Both the position numbers and the translations under genes were made by a program. A stretch of 64,000 nt of DNA from Sediminibacterium sp. TEGAF015 (GTDB lineage Bacteria; Bacteroidota; Bacteroidia; Chitinophagales; Chitinophagaceae). This document shows, piece after piece, positions 9,311 through 16,947 of this stretch; positions within the stretch are counted from its first letter, which is position 1, and every line of letters begins with the position of its first letter. The stretch spans positions 1,550,501-1,614,500 of the forward strand of contig NZ_AP026683.1 in assembly GCF_025997995.1 (NCBI RefSeq), in the 5' to 3' direction. A model generated the notes under the pieces. That model was not told the DNA's origin, made no database searches, and was given only the letters and a program-made list of their open reading frames with translations.

Positions 9311-10099
9311 TTGGGTACCGTTCTATTGTATGTATTAGCGGGTTACTTGCTCATCGTAATCATTGGATATTTAATCCAAGAGAAACTTATTTTCAAACCA
9401 GAAAAACTAGCCCCGGACTTTGAATACAAGTACGATGCTCCTTTTGAAGAATTATTTTTTGATGTGGAACCAGGCGTGCGCATCAATGGTTTGCATTTTT
9501 ATGTAAAAGAACCCAAAGGACTGATCCTCTATTTTCATGGCAATTCCAGAAGCATCAAAGGCTGGGCCAAATATGCCAAGGACTTTTATCGATTCCAATA
9601 CGATGTGGTCTTAGTAGACTACCGTGGATTTGGAAAAAGTACGGGCAAAAGAAGTGAAAAAGAAATGCTGGCCGATATGCAGTTTGTATATGAGCAATTG
9701 AAACTCAAATATCCTGAACACCATATGCTCATATATGGCCGAAGTTTAGGTAGCGGTTTTGCCACTAAAATTGCTGCAGACAATTCTCCTCGCTATCTCA
9801 TTTTAGACGCCCCCTATTATAGTTTTATAAAAGTAGCAGAACGATTTACTCCTTTCATTCCACACAAACTCACTTTACGCTATAAATTACAAACCGATCA
9901 GTGGATACGAAAAGTTAACTGCCACACTTATATCATTCACGGCACAAAAGACTGGCTAATCCCCATAAAACACAGTCAAAAATTGCAACAAATCAATCCC
10001 CATAAAATTACCCTCATAAGTATTCATGGTGGAGGACACAATAACCTACCCTCGTTTGCCGAATACCATAATTTTATTAGGGATATCTTAAAATATTAA
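9311..10099 (+). CDS. Membrane-anchored alpha/beta hydrolase
   Basis: A 262-residue serine hydrolase resembling the ABHD13/Bem46-like group. It has one N-terminal membrane helix (about residues 3-20) and then the hydrolase fold: oxyanion region YFHGNS, nucleophile elbow YGRSLGSG, acid in HGTKDWLIP, and catalytic His in GGGHNNLPS. Substrate unknown. The start is TTG, 11 bp after the KUP stop; the first in-frame ATG would cut off the membrane anchor. The next gene encodes a paralog of similar length, pointing to a local duplication. Confidence 0.85.
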   Translation: MGTVLLYVLAGYLLIVIIGYLIQEKLIFKPEKLAPDFEYKYDAPFEELFFDVEPGVRINGLHFYVKEPKGLILYFHGNSRSIKGWAKYAKDFYRFQYDVVLVDYRGFGKSTGKRSEKEMLADMQFVYEQLKLKYPEHHMLIYGRSLGSGFATKIAADNSPRYLILDAPYYSFIKVAERFTPFIPHKLTLRYKLQTDQWIRKVNCHTYIIHGTKDWLIPIKHSQKLQQINPHKITLISIHGGGHNNLPSFAEYHNFIRDILKY

Positions 10100-10113
10100 G
10101 CATTCATTCTGCT

Positions 10114-10121
10114 TACCTTTA
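10114..10121 (+). promoter_or_regulatory. Possible -7 element 4 nt before a GTG start
   Basis: TACCTTTA is one base from TAnnTTTG and ends 4 nt before the GTG at 10126. If used, the mRNA would be leaderless or nearly so. Confidence 0.35.
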
Positions 10122-10125
10122 TCCC

Positions 10126-10932
10126 GTGAAAAAAATTACTTTCTTCTTCTATCTGAAAATAGGTTTATTGCTCTATGCGCTAGTGGGATCTGTATTGTTC
10201 ATCCTTCAAGACCATTTACTCTTTCATCCCAAAGCGGTAGAAGCAAACAGTAGCTATGGTTTTACCCAACCTTATCAGGAATCAATGATTCCGCTAGATG
10301 CCAATACAAAATTTCATGTAGTACATTTTACAGTACCAGACAGCATTCGCAAGGGCGTGGTTTTATATTTTCATGGCAATCAGAAAAACATTGGCCGATA
10401 TGCTCCCTATGCCGAATTGTTTACCCGAAACAAGTACGAAGTTTGGATGATTGATTATCCCAAATTTGGCAAATCAACCGGCGACCTTACAGAAGAAAAT
10501 CTGTATGAAGGTGCTTTGCAATTGTACATGTTGGCAAAGATCCGGTTTAAACCAGATCAGATTATTGTTTACGGAAAATCAATAGGAACAGGTATTGCTG
10601 CTCAGCTGGCTTCTACTAGGGATTGTAAAGCACTGTTATTGGAAACACCCTACTATAGTATGCAATCTTTACTGGGGAAGTATTTGTTCATGTATCCGCT
10701 GCAACAGTTATTGCATTTTAAATTTCCCACTTCGGAATACCTGCCCAAAGTAATTGCACCGATTCGAATTTTTCATGGTACCGATGATGGTGTAATTCCT
10801 TATAGTAATGCAAAGAAATTAGCACCTCTATTAAAAAAAGGAGATGCATTTATTACAATTCCTGAAGGCATACACAATAATTTAACTGAAAGTAAAATCA
10901 TGCAGCAGGAGTTGAATAAACTGATGCAGTAA
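10126..10932 (+). CDS. Membrane-anchored alpha/beta hydrolase (paralog of preceding gene)
   Basis: A 268-residue serine hydrolase with an N-terminal membrane helix (about 6-26). Fold motifs are YFHGNQKN, nucleophile elbow YGKSIGTG, acid in HGTDDGVIP and His in EGIHNNLTE, the same order and spacing as in the preceding hydrolase. The shared FHGN, YxxFGKSTG and HNNL segments suggest a tandem duplication that has since diverged. The start is GTG, followed by a run of Lys and Phe codons typical of a signal anchor. Substrate unknown. Confidence 0.85.
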   Translation: MKKITFFFYLKIGLLLYALVGSVLFILQDHLLFHPKAVEANSSYGFTQPYQESMIPLDANTKFHVVHFTVPDSIRKGVVLYFHGNQKNIGRYAPYAELFTRNKYEVWMIDYPKFGKSTGDLTEENLYEGALQLYMLAKIRFKPDQIIVYGKSIGTGIAAQLASTRDCKALLLETPYYSMQSLLGKYLFMYPLQQLLHFKFPTSEYLPKVIAPIRIFHGTDDGVIPYSNAKKLAPLLKKGDAFITIPEGIHNNLTESKIMQQELNKLMQ

Positions 10933-10967
10933 TTTTCAGATTGCTATTAAATGGATCTTTTTAAATC

Positions 10968-11879
10968 TTACAATTCTGTCATTGTAACCGACTGATTCGT
11001 CACACGCAAACTAACCGGCAGTCCCACTTTCAGCGAAACATTTGCTTTGGCATGACTTACCGGGAAATGAAAACAGACCGGATAGTCATATTCCACAATA
11101 TGCTCAGCTATGATTTGCTCCACTTTTTTCCCAAATGGTCTGACTGTGTCTTTGGTATCCGTAAAACCTCCAATGATTAACCCACTCAATTGCCTCAATA
11201 CTCCTGCCCGTTTTAACTGGATTATCATACGATCAATATTATATAGATACTCCCCAACATCTTCAATAAATAAAATAGCCCCCTTCGTTTTATACAAAAG
11301 CGATGATCCGGCCAGGTGAGCCAGCAGTGCAAGATTGCCTCCTACTAAAGCACCCGTTGCTTTTCCCAACTTGTTCTTAGCATAAGGCTTGCACGCATAC
11401 TGATTCTTTTTGCCAGTGATGGATTTGTAGAGAGACTGCACATATGGTCCATTTGCGCCCCCTTTATTAAAAGCATTGGCCATGGGCGCATGGAGGGAAG
11501 CGACTTTGCACTTACTAAATAAATAGGAATGTAAAACAGTAATATCACTGAAGCCAATGATCCACTTCGGATTTTTTTTGAATGCAGTAAAATTCAATTG
11601 CTCAATGATGCGGGTAACTCCATAACCTCCTCTTCCACAAAGAATGGCTTTTACAGAAGGCTCATCTAGCATGGCTTGCAGTTCATCTCTTCTTTCTTCA
11701 TCGGTTCCACTGAAGTAATTCGTGGAATCACTTCCCACTGTTTTGCCAATTAGCACTTGAAAGCCCCAGCCTTGAAGGGTTTTTACACAGGTTTTAATAT
11801 TCGCCGCTTCCATGTATCCAGCAGGACAGGTAATGGCGATGGTATCACCTTTCTTTAAAAAGGGTGGTTGCTTAATCAT
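10968..11879 (-). CDS. LD-carboxypeptidase (peptidase family S66), cytoplasmic type
   Basis: Family members remove the terminal D-Ala from the L-Lys/mDAP-D-Ala bond of murein tetrapeptides during cell-wall recycling. The 303 residues begin directly with the enzyme domain (LKKGDTIAITCPAGY). They contain GRGGYG, the nucleophile serine in IGFSDIT (about residue 110), the glutamate region IEDVGE and the catalytic-His segment PVSHAKAN. No signal peptide is visible, in contrast to the paralog 3 bp upstream in the same operon. The pair could act on murein peptides in two compartments. Confidence 0.92.
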   Translation of the reverse strand: MIKQPPFLKKGDTIAITCPAGYMEAANIKTCVKTLQGWGFQVLIGKTVGSDSTNYFSGTDEERRDELQAMLDEPSVKAILCGRGGYGVTRIIEQLNFTAFKKNPKWIIGFSDITVLHSYLFSKCKVASLHAPMANAFNKGGANGPYVQSLYKSITGKKNQYACKPYAKNKLGKATGALVGGNLALLAHLAGSSLLYKTKGAILFIEDVGEYLYNIDRMIIQLKRAGVLRQLSGLIIGGFTDTKDTVRPFGKKVEQIIAEHIVEYDYPVCFHFPVSHAKANVSLKVGLPVSLRVTNQSVTMTEL

Positions 11880-11882
11880 ACA

Positions 11883-12914
11883 TTATAATTCTTGAAGTTC
11901 AACTTTATCGTTACTCACCAATAAGCGATGTGGCATTCCCATTTTTAAGGCAAAATTATTTTTGATATGACCAACCGGAAAATCAAAACATACAGGATAG
12001 GTAAATGCCCCAATTTTTTCCTGTACAATGGTATAGATATCTCTTCCAAAAGGAACAGCAGGATTGTCTGCTTTAATGTTGCTGAAACTGCCAATAATCA
12101 ATCCTTTCAACTGATCTAGCTTTCCGGAACGAAGCAAATTACAGAACATACGGTCTATATTGTAAAGGGGTTCTCCTACATCTTCGAGCACCAATATCTT
12201 GCCCTTGGTTTGTATCATTGAAGCTGAACCATTCAGGTTCTCTAAAATTTTTAAATTGCCACCAATAATTTTTCCTTCCGCCATACCCAACCGGTTAGCG
12301 GAAGCAGTGACTGCAGGATAATTTACTTTTCTTCCTTCCAGTGCATCTTTAATAGAGAGTATGGTTGCTTTTTGCACTTCATCTGCCAACTCCCAATCCT
12401 TGGGAAAACTGCCACACATTTTCGCATGAATACTGGCCACCCCCACTACCTGGTGTAAATGACTATGCAATACGGTTATATCACTGAATCCAATTATCCA
12501 TTTAGGATATTTCCTAAAATGACTGAAGTTGAGTTGATCAATAATGCGCACTGTTCCGTAACCTCCTGTTGCGCAGAGAATAGCCTGTATTTTGGGATCA
12601 TCCATCATATACTGAAAGTCTGCCGCTCGCTCTGCGTCTGTTCCTCCAAATGTATGATCGGTTTTTCCAACAGTTGCCCCCAATATTACTTTGTATCCCC
12701 AGGATTCCAAAATGGTTTTGCAGGGTTGAATGGTTTCTTCCAATGCAAAACCCGCAGGGCAGGTAATGCCAATGGTATCACCCGGTTGCAAATAACGGGG
12801 ATGTTTCATTTTTCTGGCGCCACGATCAGTTGCTGCAGCACCTAATGGAGTAGCAAGTAAGGGTATGCTCATCAAACCCATTCCCGCCATTTGTAAAAAA
12901 GAATTTCTTTTCAT
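11883..12914 (-). CDS. LD-carboxypeptidase (peptidase family S66), exported
   Basis: A 343-residue paralog of the next gene downstream. The N-terminus (MKRNSFLQMAG..., hydrophobic to about residue 27) looks like a Sec or Tat-like export signal, so it is probably periplasmic. Enzyme motifs are QPGDTIGITCPAG, ATGGYGTVRI, the Ser nucleophile in IGFSDIT, LEDVGE and FPVGHIKNNFALK. Its ATG overlaps the stop codon of the ribbon-helix-helix gene by one base (TAATG), which indicates translational coupling. An exported S66 enzyme is less common than the cytoplasmic recycling form and may trim tetrapeptide stems in the sacculus. Confidence 0.9.
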   Translation of the reverse strand: MKRNSFLQMAGMGLMSIPLLATPLGAAATDRGARKMKHPRYLQPGDTIGITCPAGFALEETIQPCKTILESWGYKVILGATVGKTDHTFGGTDAERAADFQYMMDDPKIQAILCATGGYGTVRIIDQLNFSHFRKYPKWIIGFSDITVLHSHLHQVVGVASIHAKMCGSFPKDWELADEVQKATILSIKDALEGRKVNYPAVTASANRLGMAEGKIIGGNLKILENLNGSASMIQTKGKILVLEDVGEPLYNIDRMFCNLLRSGKLDQLKGLIIGSFSNIKADNPAVPFGRDIYTIVQEKIGAFTYPVCFDFPVGHIKNNFALKMGMPHRLLVSNDKVELQEL

Positions 12915-13099
12915 TATGGATTTTTCTTGGGTTTGGTTTTTATGGCAGCACTTTCTTTTTTTCGACCGGCAGCTTTTAACGCCTGATCAATCAACATTTC
13001 AATTTGACCGTTGACGCTTCTAAACTCGTCTGCCGCCCATTTTTCAAGGGCGGCATACGACTGCTGATCTATTCTTAATACAAAAGATTTCTTACTCAA
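12914..13099 (-). CDS. Small ribbon-helix-helix (Arc-like) DNA-binding protein
   Basis: A 61-residue basic protein. Residues 1-45 fit an Arc/MetJ-type ribbon-helix-helix: a short strand KSFVLRIDQQ, helix SYAALEKWAADEF, turn RSVNGQ and helix IEMLIDQALKAAG. A lysine-rich tail follows. RHH proteins bind DNA as dimers at short palindromes. The gene lies 13 bp after the SPFH gene and overlaps the next gene by one base, so all are in one operon. An obvious candidate site is the palindrome in the SPFH promoter (autoregulation, inferred). No toxin gene is adjacent, so an antitoxin role is not supported. Confidence 0.75.
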   Translation of the reverse strand: MSKKSFVLRIDQQSYAALEKWAADEFRSVNGQIEMLIDQALKAAGRKKESAAIKTKPKKNP

Positions 13100-13112
13100 A
13101 ACAACTCATTTA

Positions 13113-13991
13113 TTATTGATGCAATGTCCCTGTATTCACTACAGGCGATACTGATCTGTCTCCACAGAGCACTACCAGCAAATTGCTTACCATCACAGCT
13201 TTTCGTTCTTCATCCAATTCTACCATTTGCTTTTCAGAAAGCAGGTCCAACGCCATTTCTACCATACCTACTGCCCCTTCTACTATTTTACTTCTTGCTG
13301 CAACAATAGCAGTAGCCTGCTGACGCTGCAACATAGCGTGAGCAATTTCAGGTGCGTAAGCCAAGTGACTAATACGTGCTTCCTTAATTACGATACCTGC
13401 TTTTAGCATGCGTTCATTTAACTCAGACTCTAACATTTCAATTACTTTTTCGCCACCATCTCTTAAAGTAACAGAAGCTTTTTCATCTTCAATGCTATCA
13501 TATGGGCAAGTTGAAGCCAGATGTCTTAATGCTGCTTCACTCTGGTTGGTCATATAACTAGAGAAATTCACTACGTCAAAACATACTTTGTACGTGTCTT
13601 CAATCTGCCATAAAATAACCGCGGCAATTTCAATAGGGTTACCCAGCTTATCGTTTACTTTTAACTTGGTACTTTCTAAACTTTGTAAACGCAACGACAC
13701 TTTCTGTTTGGTATACAAAGGATTCACGAATATCAATCCGTTTTCTTTTACCGTACCTACATATTTACCAAAGAAAGTAAGTACCACACTTGTATTGGGC
13801 TGAACCACTACTAAGCCAAATAGCAAAAAGAAAGAAACAGTAAAATCGATTACTGCAAACCAGATGTATAAAGATCTGGCACCGGATTCCACACCCTTTA
13901 ATTGGGTAAGTACATATATGCCTGCAGCCACCATAACAGTAACTAGCAATAAAACCAGAAACCCTTGTGCTGCTTTAATGGTCTTTTCCAT
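13113..13991 (-). CDS. SPFH/Band 7 (prohibitin-like) membrane protein
   Basis: A 292-residue protein with two N-terminal hydrophobic helices (about 8-28 and 43-63). The SPFH domain that follows has [35 protein letters not shown] and the region [17 protein letters not shown]; the predicted helical C-terminal part contains HAMLQRQQA and [12 protein letters not shown] proteins form large ring-like membrane scaffolds; the exact role of this short form is unknown. It is the first gene of a four-gene operon with the RHH protein and two LD-carboxypeptidases, suggesting a link to the envelope or murein. Expression is probably from the promoter at 14020-14050. Confidence 0.9.
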   Translation of the reverse strand: MEKTIKAAQGFLVLLLVTVMVAAGIYVLTQLKGVESGARSLYIWFAVIDFTVSFFLLFGLVVVQPNTSVVLTFFGKYVGTVKENGLIFVNPLYTKQKVSLRLQSLESTKLKVNDKLGNPIEIAAVILWQIEDTYKVCFDVVNFSSYMTNQSEAALRHLASTCPYDSIEDEKASVTLRDGGEKVIEMLESELNERMLKAGIVIKEARISHLAYAPEIAHAMLQRQQATAIVAARSKIVEGAVGMVEMALDLLSEKQMVELDEERKAVMVSNLLVVLCGDRSVSPVVNTGTLHQ

Positions 13992-13998
13992 AAAATTT

Positions 13999-14024
13999 AA
14001 TTTGATATTAATTTGATATCAAAT
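13999..14024. promoter_or_regulatory. Operator-like palindrome and direct repeat upstream of SPFH operon
   Basis: A perfect 14-bp palindrome ATTTGATATCAAAT (14011-14024) is preceded by a direct copy of AATTTGATAT (13999-14008), 11 bp away start to start. It covers the expected transcription start and overlaps the -7 element of the SPFH promoter. Tandem or palindromic short sites at about one helical turn are what RHH repressors bind, and an RHH gene is in this operon. Confidence 0.55.
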
Positions 14025-14050
14025 ATACATCAGATTCTGAAATTTCCAAA
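14020..14050 (-). promoter_or_regulatory. Bacteroidota-type promoter of the SPFH operon
   Basis: On the minus strand TTTG (14050-14047) is followed after 19 nt by TATATTTG (14027-14020), matching the TTTG-N19-21-TAnnTTTG consensus exactly. The leader to the SPFH ATG is about 25 nt. Confidence 0.8.
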
Positions 14051-14073
14051 TAAATTGGCTTTTAGTACCTTTG
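14043..14073 (+). promoter_or_regulatory. Predicted metG promoter, back-to-back with the SPFH promoter
   Basis: TTTC (14043-14046), 19 nt, TACCTTTG (14066-14073): a full -7 match and a three-of-four -33 match. Its -33 abuts the -33 of the divergent SPFH promoter, so the two promoters probably share or compete for polymerase. The leader to metG ATG is about 20 nt. Confidence 0.65.
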
Positions 14074-14097
14074 CCCACTGCAAAAGCAGGAAAGATT

Positions 14098-16293
14098 ATG
14101 AAGCAACCGAAGCGATATTTAATTACTGCCGCCCTTCCCTATGCGAACGGGCTAAAACATATTGGACACCTGGCCGGTGCATATTTGCCAGCAGATATTT
14201 ATGTGCGCTATTTAAGAGCACAAAAAAGAGACGTGGTATTTGTATGTGGAAGTGACGAACACGGAACAGCCATTCCTATTCAGGCAACCAAAGAAGGAAC
14301 CACTGCACAGGCCATTATAGACAAGTATCATCCCATTATAGAACAGAACTTTAAAGACCTGGGCATTTCCTTTGATATTTATCACCGCACCAGTTCTCCC
14401 ATTCACCACGAGACGGCAAGTGAGTTTTTTACAGCACTGAACAGCAAGGGAGATTTAATTACCAAAGAATCAGAACAATATTATGATGAACAGGCACAGA
14501 GTTTTCTGGCCGATAGATACATCAAAGGCACCTGCCCCAACTGTGGATTTACAGCAGCTTATGGAGATCAGTGCGAAAGCTGTGGTAAGAGTTTGAGTCC
14601 GGATGAACTGATTAACCCAGTGAGTACCCTAAGTGGAAATGCACCTGTTAAAAAGACCACCAAACATTGGTACCTGCCGCTAGACAGACACGAAGATTTT
14701 TTACGCAAATGGATATTAGAAGAACATGCCAATGATTGGCGCTCCACAGTGGTGGGTCAGTGCAAAAGCTGGATTGATGGAGGCCTGCAACCCAGAGCAG
14801 TAACGCGCGATCTAGATTGGGGCGTTGCAGTACCCAAAGATGTGGAAGGCAGTGCAGGTAAAGTATTGTATGTATGGTTTGATGCGCCAATTGGTTATAT
14901 CAGCGCTACCAAACAATGGGCATTGAATGCAGGCAAAGACTGGAAACCCTACTGGGAAGACAAGGAAACCAAACTGATTCATTTTATTGGTAAAGACAAT
15001 ATTGTATTTCACTGTATTATTTTCCCAGTGATGTTGCAATTGCACGGAAATATTTTACCCGACAATGTTCCTGCCAATGAATTCATGAACCTTGAAGGCG
15101 ATAAAATGAGTACCAGCAGAAACTGGAAACTAGAAATGGAAGATTATATCAACGATTTCATTAAGCCGGAGAACGGAGGATCACAACTGGCTGATACTTT
15201 ACGCTACTACCTAACTGCCATAGCTCCTGAAAGCAAGGACAGCGAATTTACCTGGAAGGGATTTCAAGATGCCAACAACAGTGAGTTGGTTAGCATCTTC
15301 GGGAATTTCATTAATCGAGCCTTGGTATTGATGCACAAATTATGCAAGGGGAAAGTACCGCCATTGCACGCAGAAGTAATGGATGAACTGGACCATGCTA
15401 CCATCGCTGAAATAAGACAAACTAAAGAAAAAGTTGAAAAACTACTGGAAGAATACAAGTTCAGGGATGCTCAATTCGAAGTAATTAACCTTGCCAGAAT
15501 TGGTAACCAGTACATGCAGAAAAAAGAACCTTGGATCATTGCCAAACAACTGGAAGCCAATCCGGAAGCACAAAAACTAATTGACAACTGTCTGCATATA
15601 TGTTTACAGCTTACCGCTAATTTGGCGATTCTAATCAACCCATTCCTACCCTTTACTGCCAAAAAAATCTGCTACTTACTAAAAGTAGTTGACAAAATGC
15701 TGGACTGGGAAAACGCTGGCAGCATGAAACTGGTAAGTGTAGGATATAGTTTAAGAGCACCTGAATTGTTGTTCAGAAAAATTGAAGACGAAGAAATCAG
15801 TAAGCAAATTGAAAAACTAAAAGCAGCAGCAGTGAACAAAGAAAGCATTCTACCATCCGTCAACAATACTACTCAAACCACTGCAAATATTTCATCTGCA
15901 AAAGCAAGTACTGCTCCTGTTGAATCAACTACCAAAGGTGAAGCTTCAGCGCAATCTCTTGTAAAACCAGAAATCGTATTCGACGATTTCGCTAAGATTG
16001 ATTTGAAAGTAGGCACCATTGTAGCTGCTGAAAAAGTAGAGAAAGCTGATAAGTTATTGAAACTGCAGGTGGATCTTGGTTTTGAAGTCCGCACCATTGT
16101 TTCTGGTATTGCGATGCACTTTAGCCCAGAAGATATAGTTGGCAAACAGGTAACTGTTGTATGTAATTTAGCCCCTCGTAAAATGCGCGGCATCGAAAGC
16201 AATGGCATGATTCTGATGGCAGAAGACGCTAATGGCAAATTGCACTTTGTGAATCCGGAAGACAAAATCAATCCGGGAAGTGGCGTGAGTTAA
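14098..16293 (+). CDS. metG: Methionyl-tRNA synthetase
   Basis: Charges tRNA-Met with methionine for initiation and elongation. The 731 residues show the class I signature HIGH in KHIGHLAGAY (near residue 20) and a four-cysteine zinc knuckle (CPNC...CESC, about 147-166). KMSTS in GDKMSTSRNW (about 343) corresponds to KMSKS. A helical anticodon domain, a low-complexity linker (about 595-625, Ser/Thr/Ala) and a C-terminal EMAP-II-like tRNA-binding OB fold (FAKIDLKVGTIVAAEKV...RKMRGIESNGMI) follow. The ATG at 14098 is preferred over an upstream TTG that overlaps the promoter. Its stop overlaps the stop of the convergent small-subunit gene. Confidence 0.98.
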   Translation: MKQPKRYLITAALPYANGLKHIGHLAGAYLPADIYVRYLRAQKRDVVFVCGSDEHGTAIPIQATKEGTTAQAIIDKYHPIIEQNFKDLGISFDIYHRTSSPIHHETASEFFTALNSKGDLITKESEQYYDEQAQSFLADRYIKGTCPNCGFTAAYGDQCESCGKSLSPDELINPVSTLSGNAPVKKTTKHWYLPLDRHEDFLRKWILEEHANDWRSTVVGQCKSWIDGGLQPRAVTRDLDWGVAVPKDVEGSAGKVLYVWFDAPIGYISATKQWALNAGKDWKPYWEDKETKLIHFIGKDNIVFHCIIFPVMLQLHGNILPDNVPANEFMNLEGDKMSTSRNWKLEMEDYINDFIKPENGGSQLADTLRYYLTAIAPESKDSEFTWKGFQDANNSELVSIFGNFINRALVLMHKLCKGKVPPLHAEVMDELDHATIAEIRQTKEKVEKLLEEYKFRDAQFEVINLARIGNQYMQKKEPWIIAKQLEANPEAQKLIDNCLHICLQLTANLAILINPFLPFTAKKICYLLKVVDKMLDWENAGSMKLVSVGYSLRAPELLFRKIEDEEISKQIEKLKAAAVNKESILPSVNNTTQTTANISSAKASTAPVESTTKGEASAQSLVKPEIVFDDFAKIDLKVGTIVAAEKVEKADKLLKLQVDLGFEVRTIVSGIAMHFSPEDIVGKQVTVVCNLAPRKMRGIESNGMILMAEDANGKLHFVNPEDKINPGSGVS

Positions 16294-16946
16294 CTAAAAC
16301 TCACGCACTCTTTCAATTCTTTTTCGGTGTAAGCCATATTGTATTGCTTCAACACATCCTCCGGAACGCCATTCCATTGATTCGGTGCATTCCCTACATA
16401 GCCTAGGTCTTTCACACCCATTTCGGTGGTGTAGAATCCTGTGGTCACTAAATCACGCATGCTATTAAAGAAAGCCACACCCTGTGCTAATTCCTTAGGT
16501 GCTTTATTTGGATAAGCAATGGAATCAACTACAGATAATTGTTGCGCCGCAGTTAGATTTACAAACGCCTTTTCATATAACTTATAACAATGCAGGTCTA
16601 ACCAACGCAATCCCCCTCTTAGCGGCGTTTGATGCGATGGCATATCTTTTACAATAAATTCAATGAATTCTGGCACTTTGGCTTCGCTGGCACTACCGCT
16701 TACTTCATCCTTTGGAATAATGATATCCCCCAGCACTGTAATAGTGGCCATTTCATGTTCTGTAAAGAACTTGGGTTCTTTTTCTATTTTAGCGAGATAG
16801 GCTTTTTCTTCCTGCATGCGATCTGCCAAAGCAGCGTCTGCAGAACTGGCTATATTCTTCTTATCTGCACTGGTGCAGGCTTCTACGAAAACACCGGCAC
16901 CAACAGTACCAATCATCAGTGCTTTAATCGATTTTCTCCTGTCCAT
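16290..16946 (-). CDS. Gluconate 2-dehydrogenase subunit 3-like protein (Tat-exported)
   Basis: A 218-residue small subunit of a membrane-bound GMC dehydrogenase. It begins with a twin-arginine-type signal (MDRRKSIKALMIG...) ending near Cys25 in VEACTS, which may also be a lipobox. The mature part has the family phrases FTEHEMATITVLGDIIIPKD and GLRWLD. In known complexes this subunit escorts the FAD subunit, which has no signal of its own, through the Tat system. It starts one base after the GMC gene's stop, matching that partnership. No multihaem cytochrome c subunit gene is adjacent. Confidence 0.9.
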   Translation of the reverse strand: MDRRKSIKALMIGTVGAGVFVEACTSADKKNIASSADAALADRMQEEKAYLAKIEKEPKFFTEHEMATITVLGDIIIPKDEVSGSASEAKVPEFIEFIVKDMPSHQTPLRGGLRWLDLHCYKLYEKAFVNLTAAQQLSVVDSIAYPNKAPKELAQGVAFFNSMRDLVTTGFYTTEMGVKDLGYVGNAPNQWNGVPEDVLKQYNMAYTEKELKECVSFS

Positions 16947-16947
16947 A

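Noticed and set aside
12914-13099. Antitoxin of a toxin-antitoxin pair
   Set aside because: The RHH fold fits, but both neighbours are full enzymes or scaffold proteins and no small toxin gene adjoins.
15873-16271. 132-residue minus-strand frame inside metG
   Set aside because: Opposite the conserved tRNA-binding domain; low-complexity Ser/Thr content reflects the coding strand.
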